Assembly (NCBI GenBank): GCA_937958105.1
Contig: CALFXJ010000035.1
Coordinates: forward strand, 1 to 64,000
DNA length: 64,000 bases
Direction of reading: 5' to 3'
Origin: an uncultured Cellvibrio sp.
GTDB taxonomy: Bacteria; Pseudomonadota; Gammaproteobacteria; Pseudomonadales; Cellvibrionaceae
The notes beneath the pieces were generated by a model. The model made no database searches, was not told where the DNA came from, and saw only the letters and a program-made list of their open reading frames with translations. Shown in pieces: positions 52,123 to 61,603 of this stretch (its first letter is position 1; every line of letters starts with the position of its first letter). Position numbers and translations under genes: made by a program.

Positions 52123-54351
52123 CTATACAGATTTTTCAGGGGTAACTGCTGGGCGCCAGCGCTTCAACAACAGCGCATTAGTCACGACGCTGACGCTGCT
52201 GAACGCCATGGCAGCACCGGCAATTACCGGGCTCAATAAGCCCATTGCTGCGAGAGGAATACCAATAAGATTAAAGATAAAAGCCCAGAACAAATTCTGC
52301 CGGATCTTATGGAATGTCCGGCGGGAAATTGCGATGGCATCAACAACCAATGCCGGATCGCCACGCATCAGTGTGATACCGGCGGTGTGCATGGCCACAT
52401 CGGTTCCGGTTGCCATGGCAATACCCACATCCGCAGCTGCCAACGCCGGTGCGTCATTAATACCGTCCCCCACCATCGCTACGTATGAATATTGTTGTTT
52501 AAGTCTGGCAACCGTACTGGCTTTATCCTCGGGCAAAACATTGGCAAACACATCATGAATTCCCAGCGTGTCAGCTACCGCCTGGGCACTGCCCTGATTG
52601 TCGCCGGTAAGCAACATGGTGTGGATGCTGCGTTGATGAAGCTGCTTGATGGCAGCAGCAGAGGTGGGCTTGATGTCGTCGCCGAAGACGAACAGACCGA
52701 GCAACTGTTTTTCGGTCTGGTTTACTTTTATCAGCCAGGAAACCGTATTGCCTTGCTCCTCAAACTGGCGGGCCTGCTCAGCGAGAGGAGAGGAGTCAAC
52801 CGCTGCTTCCTGCATCAGCCGCGCGTTACCCATCTGATAATGTGTGCCCTCGACAACGGCGGACGCGCCGCGACCGGGAAGCGCTTTGAAGCCTTCGCTG
52901 ACCGGGATGGTCAGCTGCTGTTGCTGTGCGCGTTCTATGATGGCCCGAGCCAGAGGATGTTCGCTGCCGGTCTGCACCGCAGCGGCAATGCGCAGTACCT
53001 GCTGCTGATCTTCATTCACCGCAATATATTCCCGCAGAGTGGATTTACCGAGAGTGAGCGTGCCGGTTTTATCAAAGATTACGGCAGAGATGTGGTGCGC
53101 GGTTTCCAGCGCTTCGGCGTCTTTGATCAGGATACCGTGCTGCGCCGCAACGCCGGTACCGGCCATGATAGCGGTCGGCGTAGCAAGACCCAGCGCGCAA
53201 GGACAGGCGATCACCATCACCGCCACGGCGTTGATGATGGCCTGCTGCACATCCCCGTCGGCCCACCACCAGCCGAGGAATGTGAACACCGCAATAACCA
53301 GTACGACGGGTACAAAGACCGCGCTGACCTTGTCGACCAGCCGTTGAATCGGGGCCTTGGCTGCCTGAGCATCTTCAACCAGACGGATAATCCGGGCGAG
53401 GGTGGTTTCGGTACCCACGGCCAGCGTTTTGATGGTCAACAGCCCGTCGGCATTGATGGAGCCGCCGGTTACCTTATCTTTCGGTTGCTTGGCTATGGGC
53501 AGGCTTTCGCCGGTCACCATGGATTCATCTACGTGTCCGCTGCCTTCGCTGATGACACCGTCAACCGGAATGCGCTCGCCCGGCCTGACAAGTACCAGGT
53601 CGCCAACCTGGACCTGCTCGATCGGGAGTTCAACCTCCTGCTGTCCGCGCTTAACCCGGGCAGTATCCGGCCGCAGAGCCTGCAGCGCCTGAATGGCCGC
53701 GGTGGTCTGGCGTTTGGCCCGGCCTTCCAGCCATTTACCCAGGAGCACCAGCGTGATCACTACGGCCGAGGCTTCAAAGTAATAGTGGGCATGGGCGGAA
53801 TCGCGGAACAGCTCGTAGACGCTCAAGCCGTATCCCGCACTGGTTCCCAAGGCTACCAGCAGGTCCATGTTGCCGCTGCGGGCTTTAAGGGCACTCCAGC
53901 CAGCGCGGTAGAAGCGCCCGCCGAGCCAGAACTGGACGGGCGTGGCGAGCAGGAATTGGATCCAGCCCGGCAGCATCCAGTTGATCCCAAAGATCATCAG
54001 TACCATTGGCGCTACCAGGGGCAGGGATAGAGCGGCAGCAATGGCCACTGCGACGGCTTCGCGGTCAGACTGCTGCTGCCTGACCTCTGCCTGAGCGCGT
54101 GGAGAAGGGGCAGGAAGCGATGCTTCGTAACCTGCGGTTTTCACCGCCTGGATCAGCTGATCCGCCGAAACCTTGCCGGGAAGGGCATCCACATGGGCAT
54201 TTTCAGTGGCCAGATTGACCGAGGCGGTAACGACACCAGCGGTATTGCGCAGCGCTTTTTCCACGCGTCCGGCGCAGGAGGCACAACTCATCCCTTGTAT
54301 GGATAAGTTGAAGGAAGTGGTTTGAGGCTGGGTATCCTGGGGGCGATGCAT
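52123..54351 (-). CDS. copA: CopA, copper-translocating P1B-type ATPase
   Basis: A 742-residue protein with one N-terminal metal-binding domain (GMSCASCAGRVEKAL, about 19-33). Eight membrane helices, the transmembrane ion site ACPCALG (CPC), the phosphorylation site DKTGTLT, the SEHPLA HP locus and the hinge GDGINDAPAL follow. It exports Cu+ from the cytoplasm. No copper-sensing MerR regulator is encoded beside it. It is transcribed leftward, upstream of the esterase, with 255 bp between them, so it is likely a separate unit. Confidence 0.96.
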   Translation of the reverse strand: MHRPQDTQPQTTSFNLSIQGMSCASCAGRVEKALRNTAGVVTASVNLATENAHVDALPGKVSADQLIQAVKTAGYEASLPAPSPRAQAEVRQQQSDREAVAVAIAAALSLPLVAPMVLMIFGINWMLPGWIQFLLATPVQFWLGGRFYRAGWSALKARSGNMDLLVALGTSAGYGLSVYELFRDSAHAHYYFEASAVVITLVLLGKWLEGRAKRQTTAAIQALQALRPDTARVKRGQQEVELPIEQVQVGDLVLVRPGERIPVDGVISEGSGHVDESMVTGESLPIAKQPKDKVTGGSINADGLLTIKTLAVGTETTLARIIRLVEDAQAAKAPIQRLVDKVSAVFVPVVLVIAVFTFLGWWWADGDVQQAIINAVAVMVIACPCALGLATPTAIMAGTGVAAQHGILIKDAEALETAHHISAVIFDKTGTLTLGKSTLREYIAVNEDQQQVLRIAAAVQTGSEHPLARAIIERAQQQQLTIPVSEGFKALPGRGASAVVEGTHYQMGNARLMQEAAVDSSPLAEQARQFEEQGNTVSWLIKVNQTEKQLLGLFVFGDDIKPTSAAAIKQLHQRSIHTMLLTGDNQGSAQAVADTLGIHDVFANVLPEDKASTVARLKQQYSYVAMVGDGINDAPALAAADVGIAMATGTDVAMHTAGITLMRGDPALVVDAIAISRRTFHKIRQNLFWAFIFNLIGIPLAAMGLLSPVIAGAAMAFSSVSVVTNALLLKRWRPAVTPEKSV

Positions 54352-54471
54352 GAGGTTCTCCTGACAAGCACGGATGGTTGACGGCCTCAGTATTGTGCTT
54401 CCAGTAACTGGAAGGTCAAGCCTGGCGGTAACTGTACTTGTCAGGGATATCTATGCCCCGAAGAGGGGCAA

Positions 54472-54867
54472 TTAAGGGGCTTCTTCGACCGACTCGTGAG
54501 AAACCGCCGTGACCTTCAACCGACGGACTTTTCCACCGGGGATGGGCCAGTCTATGGTTCCACCCACGCGCAGGCCGATCAAGGCTGTGCCCACTGGCGT
54601 CAGGACCGAAATCTTCATCTCTTCAACCTTGGCATCCTGGGGGTAAACCAGACTGATGTTAGTTTCCTCACCGGAATCCAGATCAACAAAGGTCACCGAG
54701 GAATTCATCGCGACGACATCATTCGGCACCTTGCGCACGATATCGGCACGGCTGAGTTCATCGTCCAGCGCTTCCGCTGCTGGGGTATCAACCCGCTCAC
54801 ACAGAGAAAGCAGGCTTTTGTAATCAAGCTCGGATACGACCAATGAGTTATTTTTTTTGCCAGACAT
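54472..54867 (-). CDS. rnk: Rnk, GreA/B-related nucleoside diphosphate kinase regulator
   Basis: A 131-residue protein with the Rnk arrangement: a short N-terminal helical part (VVSELDYKSLLSLCERV, about 10-26) and a C-terminal GreA/GreB-like FKBP domain (VTFVDLDSGEETNISLVYPQDA, then LTPVGTALIGLRVGGTIDWPIPGG). Rnk binds RNA polymerase near the secondary channel and affects nucleotide pools in enterobacteria and Pseudomonas. It is a single gene with an AT-rich leader. Confidence 0.92.
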   Translation of the reverse strand: MSGKKNNSLVVSELDYKSLLSLCERVDTPAAEALDDELSRADIVRKVPNDVVAMNSSVTFVDLDSGEETNISLVYPQDAKVEEMKISVLTPVGTALIGLRVGGTIDWPIPGGKVRRLKVTAVSHESVEEAP

Positions 54868-55011
54868 TTCTTCACCTCAAATAGGTTGACGGAATTAATC
54901 AATTTGCTGAAAAAAACACCACAACAGAATGTTGTGCTTAAGGAGTTATTTACAAACGGAAAGAATAGAAGAGGGGCTGCGGCGATTAAGCGTAACGGTG
55001 CCTAATCGCCA

Positions 55012-55056
55012 AAAAAGAGAAAGGTGCGAATAGGATTGTGATCCTGCTCGGCACCT
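55012..55056 (-). terminator. Rho-independent terminator after the GH26 gene
   Basis: Nested arms AGGTGC/GCACCT (55022-55027, 55051-55056) and AGGAT/ATCCT (55032-55036, 55041-55045) form an interrupted hairpin. On the minus strand it is followed by TTTCTCTTTTTT. It lies about 90 bp after the mannanase stop codon. Confidence 0.65.
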
Positions 55057-55148
55057 GAAATGGTTAAAAAGATAGGAAAAATATTCATGGGCCAACCATA
55101 CACCTGGCCCTTAGACTTGGCAAGTTGCAGATCCCTCTGCGGTGCGGC

Positions 55149-56378
55149 CTAAAAGGCAGGCAATTCATCTAAGGTGATCACGGCGTCGTGGTTATAAACC
55201 TTATTTTTATGCTCGCTGGTGTTGTAAAACTCGCCGGTCCAGAAATTTCCGGAATGGGTCACGCCAGCTTCAGTATCCGTGTCATTCCAGACCATAAACC
55301 ACAGCCACCAGGCGCCATCGGTGGCGATCTCGTCAGGATCGGGAATGTTGCTGGTCTCGCTCAGAGCGACCATCTTTTGCTGCAGAGGAAAGGCTTTTGC
55401 CTCATTAAAGCGCTCAATCTGGGATTCGTAGTTACGAGCCCCGTCGTAGATATCCATACTCACGATATCGACATAAGCGTCGCCCGGATACCAGCTGGCG
55501 CTCTGGCCGTTCCACACCCAGATCAGGTTACTTAAACCATGGTAGTTGGCCAGGCGGTCGAAGAGGTGACGCCACAGTAGCACCTGTGCGTATGCAGAAG
55601 AGATGCCGTCGGTGCGGGAGCGGCCCCACCAGAACCAACCCCCTGCGGCTTCGTGCAGTGGGCGCCACAGAACCACAACGCCAGCTTCTTCCAGCGTCCG
55701 CAGTTCAGCCGCAATGGCATCAATGTCGTCCTGTATCTTGTTGAAGTGAGGGTGCTGGGTATCCAGCTGGCCGTTGGCGACAGGAATCTGGAAGGCCGTC
55801 TCGCTGGTGTAAAACGCCGATGTGGTGCCACTGGGGTCCCGCCAATGCCAGGCAAATGAAACCAGTCCGCCGCGCTCCCAGTGTTCAATGGCTTCTTCCG
55901 TCTGCTGCAGACCGTCGCCATTGTTGAAGGAATAGTTCATGAAGTCGTAGCCCATGATGGCCGGAGCCTTGCCGGTGTCGTCGAGAACCCGTTGATACAT
56001 ATCGATGGAGTCGCGCCAGGTTAAGTCCTGCTGGCCGGACAATACCTTGGAACCCCAGACGGAGCGGAGATAATCGTAGACGGCTTCTGCCCGATCCGAG
56101 GCATTGGGGCTGACCAGATCTTCAGCCATGGCTGATTGGGTTGTGTCGCGACTGGAGTTCACGCTGCTGAAAGACGTACTGGAGCTCGATGCGACCGAAG
56201 AGCGGGAAGGCGCGGACGCTATAGCGGGAGGCGACGAGGCGGCCCGGCTGGACTGATTGCCGGACCCAGAGCCTCCACCGCCACAGCCTGCAACGCAGGC
56301 CGTTAACAGAAAAATACAGAGCAGTGAGCCGCAAAGCTTGAGCATTTTGGGAATTCTGAGGTGCAATAAAGGAAACAT
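55149..56378 (-). CDS. GH26 beta-mannanase, lipoprotein
   Basis: A 409-residue protein from ATG 56378 with GGAG upstream; an inner ATG at 56345 lacks one. The signal ends in lipobox LTAC (Cys28). A Gly/Ser-rich linker (about 32-80) and a GH26 domain (about 84-405) follow. The catalytic acid/base is Glu243 in LWRPLHEAAGGWFWW and the nucleophile is Glu341 in VALSETSN, with Trp-rich sugar subsites. The layout and length are close to the Cellvibrio lipoprotein mannanase Man26C, an exo-type mannobiohydrolase. Whether this one is exo- or endo-acting cannot be read directly. Two LacI-type palindromes stand upstream. Confidence 0.92.
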   Translation of the reverse strand: MFPLLHLRIPKMLKLCGSLLCIFLLTACVAGCGGGGSGSGNQSSRAASSPPAIASAPSRSSVASSSSTSFSSVNSSRDTTQSAMAEDLVSPNASDRAEAVYDYLRSVWGSKVLSGQQDLTWRDSIDMYQRVLDDTGKAPAIMGYDFMNYSFNNGDGLQQTEEAIEHWERGGLVSFAWHWRDPSGTTSAFYTSETAFQIPVANGQLDTQHPHFNKIQDDIDAIAAELRTLEEAGVVVLWRPLHEAAGGWFWWGRSRTDGISSAYAQVLLWRHLFDRLANYHGLSNLIWVWNGQSASWYPGDAYVDIVSMDIYDGARNYESQIERFNEAKAFPLQQKMVALSETSNIPDPDEIATDGAWWLWFMVWNDTDTEAGVTHSGNFWTGEFYNTSEHKNKVYNHDAVITLDELPAF

Positions 56379-56418
56379 GAGGTGCTCCGGGTTATGGTTA
56401 TTATGTGTTGCTTGTGTA

Positions 56419-56431
56419 ATCGGTTACCGAT
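56419..56431. promoter_or_regulatory. Palindrome upstream of the GH26 gene (first)
   Basis: ATCGG-TTA-CCGAT is a perfect dyad 41 bp upstream of the mannanase start codon. Its CGG/CCG core suits a LacI/GalR-family operator. It is paired with a second dyad at 56480. Confidence 0.45.
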
Positions 56432-56479
56432 GAGTCTACCCGGTTTGGCTGGACGAATGGAAGTCATAGATGTCATTTG

Positions 56480-56493
56480 TGTAAACGTTTACA
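56480..56493. promoter_or_regulatory. Palindrome upstream of the GH26 gene (second)
   Basis: TGTAAACGTTTACA is a perfect 14-bp palindrome with the central CG typical of LacI-family sites. It is 102 bp from the GH26 start codon and 127 bp from rimO on the other side. Sugar-responsive control of the mannanase is the likely meaning. No LacI-type regulator is encoded in the window. Confidence 0.5.
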
Positions 56494-56619
56494 GCTTGTG
56501 CTGTTTGCCAGGTAGCCCGCCAGAACGTGTAAAAATCCCCCAAATTTCTGCATGCAAATTGACCCGCAAACCCCTACAATAGCGCCCCTTCTTTTTTCGA
56601 ACGTCCTGGCAGTTTCCCT

Positions 56620-57945
56620 ATGAAAACCACCCCCACCATTGGCTTCGTCAGCCTCGGTTGCCCCAAGAACCTCGTGGATTCCGAGCGAATCCTCACCCAG
56701 CTGCGTATGGAGGGGTACAACATCGTACCCACCTACAACGACGCGGATATGGTGATCGTAAATACCTGCGGCTTTATTGACAGCGCAGTGCAGGAGTCGC
56801 TGGGTGCCATTGGTGAAGCCCTGAACGAGAATGGCAAGGTGCTGGTTACCGGCTGTCTGGGGGCAAAGGAAGACGATATCCGCCAGGTGCATCCCAATGT
56901 ACTTGGCATTACCGGCCCCCATGCCTATGAGGCGGTCCTGGGCCAGGTGCATGAGCATCTCCCTCCGAGTGCTGTCCATAATCCATTTACCGATCTGGTG
57001 CCACCTCAGGGGGTGAAGCTTACGCCGCGTCATTATGCGTATCTCAAGATCTCCGAGGGCTGCAACCACAGCTGCAGCTTCTGCATCATCCCTGATATGC
57101 GTGGCAAGCTGGTCAGCAGGCCCATAGGGCAGGTGATGGGCGAGGCGGAGCGACTGGTGAAGGCCGGGGTTAAAGAACTGCTGGTGATCTCCCAGGACAC
57201 CTCGGCGTACGGTGCGGACATTAAACACCGCACGGATTTCTGGGACGGTCGTCCGCTCAAGACAGATATGTACCAGCTGGCCAGTGCTTTGGGCGAGCTG
57301 GGCGTCTGGGTGCGCCTGCACTATGTCTACCCATACCCGCACGTCGACAACATCATGCCGTTGATGGCGGATGGCAAGGTTCTCCCTTATCTGGACATTC
57401 CGTTCCAACACGCCAGCCCGACAATCCTGCGCAAGATGCGTCGACCGGGGCAGGTAGAAAAGACCCTGGAACGTATCCAGAGCTGGCGTCAGCAAGTACC
57501 GAACCTGACCCTGCGTTCGACGTTTATCGTCGGCTTCCCCGGTGAAACGGAAGACGACTTCCAGCAACTGCTGGATTTCCTGCAGGAAGCGCAGCTGGAT
57601 CGCGTCGGCTGTTTCCAGTATTCCCCGGTGGAGGGCGCGCGTGCGAATGAGCTTCCTGATCCGGTAGCGGATGAGATCAAACAGGAACGTTACGACCGTT
57701 TCATGCAGCTGCAGCAGAAGATCTCTGCTGAGCGCCTGCAGCAGAAAGTCGGGCAGACCTTGCAGGTATTGATTGACGAAGTTGACGAAGAGGGTGCCAT
57801 TGGTCGCAGTTTTGCCGATGCGCCGGAGATTGACGGTAATGTTTATCTGAATGGCGAAACCGGTGTTAAGCCTGGTGATATGGTTACTGTCGCCATCGAA
57901 CATTCCGATGAATATGATCTGTGGGGCAGTAAAGTCTCCGGTTAA
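56620..57945 (+). CDS. rimO: RimO, ribosomal protein S12 methylthiotransferase
   Basis: A 441-residue radical SAM enzyme. The N-terminal methylthiotransferase domain has GFVSLGCPKNLVDSE (about 8-22) and VNTCGFID, where Cys residues bind the second FeS cluster. The radical SAM motif is CNHSCSFC (about 148-155), and a C-terminal TRAM domain follows. RimO modifies Asp in S12. The LGCPKN and DSAV forms separate it from MiaB. It is divergent from the GH26 gene. Confidence 0.96.
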   Translation: MKTTPTIGFVSLGCPKNLVDSERILTQLRMEGYNIVPTYNDADMVIVNTCGFIDSAVQESLGAIGEALNENGKVLVTGCLGAKEDDIRQVHPNVLGITGPHAYEAVLGQVHEHLPPSAVHNPFTDLVPPQGVKLTPRHYAYLKISEGCNHSCSFCIIPDMRGKLVSRPIGQVMGEAERLVKAGVKELLVISQDTSAYGADIKHRTDFWDGRPLKTDMYQLASALGELGVWVRLHYVYPYPHVDNIMPLMADGKVLPYLDIPFQHASPTILRKMRRPGQVEKTLERIQSWRQQVPNLTLRSTFIVGFPGETEDDFQQLLDFLQEAQLDRVGCFQYSPVEGARANELPDPVADEIKQERYDRFMQLQQKISAERLQQKVGQTLQVLIDEVDEEGAIGRSFADAPEIDGNVYLNGETGVKPGDMVTVAIEHSDEYDLWGSKVSG

Positions 57946-58027
57946 CACGTCGACTTATGTTTCCAACTCCGGGTTGTCAAATTCCCCGAGGTTCTGCTGT
58001 TAATCCCAGGTCTCCAAGGAGAAAACC

Positions 58028-60877
58028 GTGTCCGTTCGTCAAACATTGGCAGGCATACTCGGGCATAAAGTAACGCGTCGTCTGTGGCAGGCGTATGTTG
58101 TTTATCTGGCGGTGAGCATCGTCGTGCTGATACCGCTGCTGAACTGGGCCGGTGCAGCGGTTTATCAACAGCAGACCGGCCGCACGCTGCACTACAGTTT
58201 CATCAGTTTCAATCCTTTTACTCTCGCCGTAACTGTTCATCGCCCCAGTGACCGCAATGCGGATGGCAGCGTCTTCTGGGCTGCGCAGAAAATTCAGGTC
58301 AATCCCTCGCTGCTGCAGACCCTGTTCCGGTTTGCGCCCACGCTGGATGCTGCCGTGCTGAATCAAGTGCAGGTCAGCGTGAAAAAGATCGCAGCGGATG
58401 AATGGAATTTTGACGATATCCTTCAGCATCAGGCGAACCTGCCGCAGCCAGAGGCAACCTCTGAGCCGGCGGGAGAGATTCCACCCCTGGTGATCAACCA
58501 GATTACCCTCAATATCCTGTCGCTGGCGTTCACCGATGCCAGCCGGGAAGAGGCGTTCCACACCAGCGTGGATGATGTTGAGTTTGTTCTGGAGAACTTT
58601 TCAACGATCAAGGAAGCTGGCCAGCCATACCAGCTGCGGGCGCGCAGCAGTGGCGGTGAGCTGTTCTGGCAGGGCGATGTGTCGGTCAAACGTAGTACCA
58701 GTGAAGGGGAGCTGCGGTTGACGGATATTTCGCTGCAGCCCGCCTGGCAATACTTGAAGCCTTATCTCAACTTCGCGCTGCAGGATGGCTCACTCAACCT
58801 CGCCGGTTCCTACACTGTGGATTGGAGTTCTGAGCTGGCCTGGGCTATCACAGATGGGCGTCTTGAGATCGATGCGCTGGATCTTCGGGGTAAGGCGAAG
58901 GAAAAAGCGAGTCGCCTGGGTTTTTCTCAACTGGTCATCGATAACCTGCGTGCAGGCAGCGAAACGGAGTTGCTGGAGATAGAGCAGGTAACGCTGGATG
59001 ATTTGCTGATCGCCAGCTGGAGTGAGGCTGACTATGTAGATCTGCAGCAGATGCTCACGCCCGAATTTCCGGATGTTCCCGCCGGGGACAACAATAGCGA
59101 TGACAGTGGTAGCTGGGCTGCCTTTATCGAACAGGTGCAGATAAGGGGCGCCGTGAACTGGCATGTAGCGGAGCTGGATCATCAATTTGAGCTCACACCG
59201 GTTCAGCTGACCATCAACGGCATTGATACCAGAGGTGAGGCATCAGCACAGCTCCAATTCACGGCCAGTCTCGATCAACAGGCCCAGATTGATGTTACGG
59301 GTGAATTGAATCCTGTGCTGCTCGACGGCAGCATCAATACACGCATCACTGATCTGCCTGTGTCGCTGGTAAACCCTGTGATGCAGCCTTACCTCAATGC
59401 CGACATCCTCGCCGGTCATCTCAGCCTGGAGACACGCATAACTCTGCGCGAGGCCATGCCGGTTATGCTGGTCTCCGCTGGTACACTGGCACAGTTCAGG
59501 TTGCGTCCGGACGAGTCACCGGATGATCTGGTGAGCTGGGAACAGCTGGCCTGGCAGGACGCCCGCGTTGATCTCGAACAGCAGCGCCTTGAACTGCCGC
59601 TGGTGACGCTGGACGGGTTTGACAGTCGTTTCATCATCACCCGGGCGGGCACCACAAACCTGCAGCAGTTGTTTCCGGAGACCGGCGGAGACACAACGGA
59701 GTCTGCTGCCCGTGAGTCTGCATCGCCAGCCTGGCAGTTTGCTCTGCAAAAATTTGCGCTGAACAATGCATCCTTCCGCTTTCACGATGAATCCCTGACA
59801 CCGGACTTTACCGCCGCGATCCAGCATTTTTCCGGAGAACTCACCGGTTTATCGTCTGACGTAAAAACTTCCGCCTCATTCAATTTCAAAGGCGACGTGG
59901 ATGGGTATGCCCCCGTCACACTCAGTGGAACAACTCAGCCGTTCCTTGATGATCCCAAGCTGGATGCCACGTTGAATTTTGAAAATATGGATCTGGGTGG
60001 TTTCAGTACCTATTCCAGCACTTACGCTGGCTGGCGAATCGACCGCGGCCTATTGACGGCGAACCTGCATTATCGGCTGGCCGAGGGGCGTATCCTTGGC
60101 GACAACCACATCGTCATGGATCAGCTGCAGCTGGGTGAGCGCGTGCGCAGCGCCCGTGCGATGGATATTCCCCTGCGTCTGGCGCTTGCACTGCTGACGG
60201 ATGAGCACGGTGTTGCAACCTTGGATGTCGGCGTCAGCGGGCGCCTCGATGATCCGAGCTTCGACATCAGCAAAGTTATCTGGGCTGCGGTGCGTAATAC
60301 CCTTGTTAAGATTGTTACCGCGCCGTTTAACCTGCTGGCCAGCCTGGTGGGTTCACAGGAAGATCTGGGAGAAATTAAATTCAATTCCGGTTCTACCCAG
60401 TTGCTGTCTAACGCAACCCGCAAGCTGACTCTGTTGGAAGAGGCGTTAAGCAAGCGGCCGCAGTTGCGTCTTGAAGCGCGGGGGCAATACGACGTGGTCA
60501 CTGATACCCGCGGTCTGCAGGCTGCACAGGCCAAGCCGATCCTGCTGGCGGCCGGTCTGACCAACGATGACATTAAGCAGAAGACGCCTGCGTGGCAGAA
60601 AGTAGTGGTCGCGCAATATCGTCGGCTGGGATTATCTGACGGCAAAGAGCTATCCGTAGACGAACAGTACGCCGCCTGGTTGAACAGCTTCCCGGTTGCC
60701 GATGAAGATCTTCGTCGTCTGGCTGTAGAGCGCAGTGTCATCGTCAAGCAATTTCTGGTGGAGCATCTGCACGTCAGTAACGACCGGATTCTGGTCAATG
60801 CCGACATCGACTGCGCTCGCGAAAAAGCCTGCAGCAGCCGTACGGTGATTTTTGATCTGTCGGAACCCGTGCAGTAA
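58028..60877 (+). CDS. DUF748/AsmA-like inner-membrane-anchored periplasmic protein
   Basis: A 949-residue protein with GTG start 58028 and AAGGAG 7 bases upstream. An N-terminal anchor helix (about 20-42) is followed by a long repeat-rich beta region of the AsmA/DUF748 type (DAAVLNQVQVSVKKIAADEWNFDDIL, GGFSTYSSTYAGWRIDRGLLTANLHYRL). The C-terminal LVGSQEDLGEIKFNSGSTQL... segment resembles an OmpA-like peptidoglycan-binding fold. Related proteins form bridge-like channels for lipids between membranes, so a lipid or envelope role is inferred. Confidence 0.85.
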   Translation: MSVRQTLAGILGHKVTRRLWQAYVVYLAVSIVVLIPLLNWAGAAVYQQQTGRTLHYSFISFNPFTLAVTVHRPSDRNADGSVFWAAQKIQVNPSLLQTLFRFAPTLDAAVLNQVQVSVKKIAADEWNFDDILQHQANLPQPEATSEPAGEIPPLVINQITLNILSLAFTDASREEAFHTSVDDVEFVLENFSTIKEAGQPYQLRARSSGGELFWQGDVSVKRSTSEGELRLTDISLQPAWQYLKPYLNFALQDGSLNLAGSYTVDWSSELAWAITDGRLEIDALDLRGKAKEKASRLGFSQLVIDNLRAGSETELLEIEQVTLDDLLIASWSEADYVDLQQMLTPEFPDVPAGDNNSDDSGSWAAFIEQVQIRGAVNWHVAELDHQFELTPVQLTINGIDTRGEASAQLQFTASLDQQAQIDVTGELNPVLLDGSINTRITDLPVSLVNPVMQPYLNADILAGHLSLETRITLREAMPVMLVSAGTLAQFRLRPDESPDDLVSWEQLAWQDARVDLEQQRLELPLVTLDGFDSRFIITRAGTTNLQQLFPETGGDTTESAARESASPAWQFALQKFALNNASFRFHDESLTPDFTAAIQHFSGELTGLSSDVKTSASFNFKGDVDGYAPVTLSGTTQPFLDDPKLDATLNFENMDLGGFSTYSSTYAGWRIDRGLLTANLHYRLAEGRILGDNHIVMDQLQLGERVRSARAMDIPLRLALALLTDEHGVATLDVGVSGRLDDPSFDISKVIWAAVRNTLVKIVTAPFNLLASLVGSQEDLGEIKFNSGSTQLLSNATRKLTLLEEALSKRPQLRLEARGQYDVVTDTRGLQAAQAKPILLAAGLTNDDIKQKTPAWQKVVVAQYRRLGLSDGKELSVDEQYAAWLNSFPVADEDLRRLAVERSVIVKQFLVEHLHVSNDRILVNADIDCAREKACSSRTVIFDLSEPVQ

Positions 60878-60924
60878 CACGATTCTGTTGTCACACTGTT
60901 AAGGCCTGTTCTGTGGAGGAAGCC

Positions 60925-61209
60925 ATGACCGATACGACGAATTTGACAGTGAAACATCAACCGGACCAGAATCGCTTCAGTTTAACCGTGGGCGACAGCG
61001 AGGCGGTGCTTCAATACCGTTTGTTCCAGCGAGACAGCCAACCCATGATCGACTTCACCCACACCTGGGTTCCGCCTGAGTTTCGGGGTAAAGGCATTGC
61101 GGAAAAGCTTGTGCGGGAAGGACTGAAGTGGGCGAGGGCGGAGCAGTTCGGAATTCAGGCCAGCTGCTGGTATGCGGCGCGGTTTTTAAAACCGTCTGAT
61201 CACACATAG
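60925..61209 (+). CDS. Small GNAT N-acetyltransferase (YidJ/Gtl-like)
   Basis: A 94-residue protein from ATG 60925 with GGAGGA upstream. It consists of one compact GNAT domain: MIDFTHTWVPPEFRGKGIAEKLVREGLKWARAE contains the V..E.RG.G.A..L acetyl-CoA pyrophosphate loop. Proteins of this size (COG2388 type) are single-domain acetyltransferases of unknown target. It is in the same direction as its neighbours but has its own gap, so operon structure is unclear. Confidence 0.85.
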   Translation: MTDTTNLTVKHQPDQNRFSLTVGDSEAVLQYRLFQRDSQPMIDFTHTWVPPEFRGKGIAEKLVREGLKWARAEQFGIQASCWYAARFLKPSDHT

Positions 61210-61261
61210 CGTCAGCGGGATACAGACCGGTGCTGACAGGGCGCGCAACAGGAGCCGACCC

Positions 61262-61603
61262 ATGAATAAATTATTGATCGGTGTACTCGTTATTGTGGCG
61301 GGTGTGTTCGGGTGGAGCCAGTTCGCAGCTGACGCCCGGGTACAGGAGAACATCAGGTATGCGCCGGATCAACAGATCATCCTTTACGCTACTGACTGGT
61401 GTGGTTACTGCGCGCGGACGCGCAAGTATTTTCAGGAACGTAATATTTCCTACCTTGAATATGACATCGAGAAATCCCGCGAAGGCCGTGCGCAGTATGA
61501 CCGGCTGCAAGGCAAAGGTGTGCCCTTGCTGGTGGTCAATGGCGAGGTGATTCGCGGCTATAATCCTGCCGCCATTGAACAGGCCATGAAGCGGATGGAT
61601 TAA
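61262..61603 (+). CDS. Membrane-anchored glutaredoxin-like protein
   Basis: A 113-residue protein. An N-terminal hydrophobic segment (LLIGVLVIVAGVFGWSQFAA, about 4-23) is followed by a glutaredoxin domain with active site TDWCGYCARTR (CGYC, about 45-48) and the GVPLLVVNGEVIRGYNP cis-Pro/GSH-binding segment (about 85-101). The domain probably faces the periplasm, where a reducing glutaredoxin is unusual. It overlaps the convergent gene's stop by 4 bases. Confidence 0.85.
   Translation: MNKLLIGVLVIVAGVFGWSQFAADARVQENIRYAPDQQIILYATDWCGYCARTRKYFQERNISYLEYDIEKSREGRAQYDRLQGKGVPLLVVNGEVIRGYNPAAIEQAMKRMD

Noticed and set aside
52492..54030. 512-codon open frame on the plus strand
   Set aside because: Antisense to copA, whose CPC, DKTGT and GDGIND motifs are intact; no recognisable protein in the shadow frame.
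56473..57948. 491-codon open frame on the minus strand
   Set aside because: Antisense to rimO and reaching beyond it; no family features, and rimO is certain.
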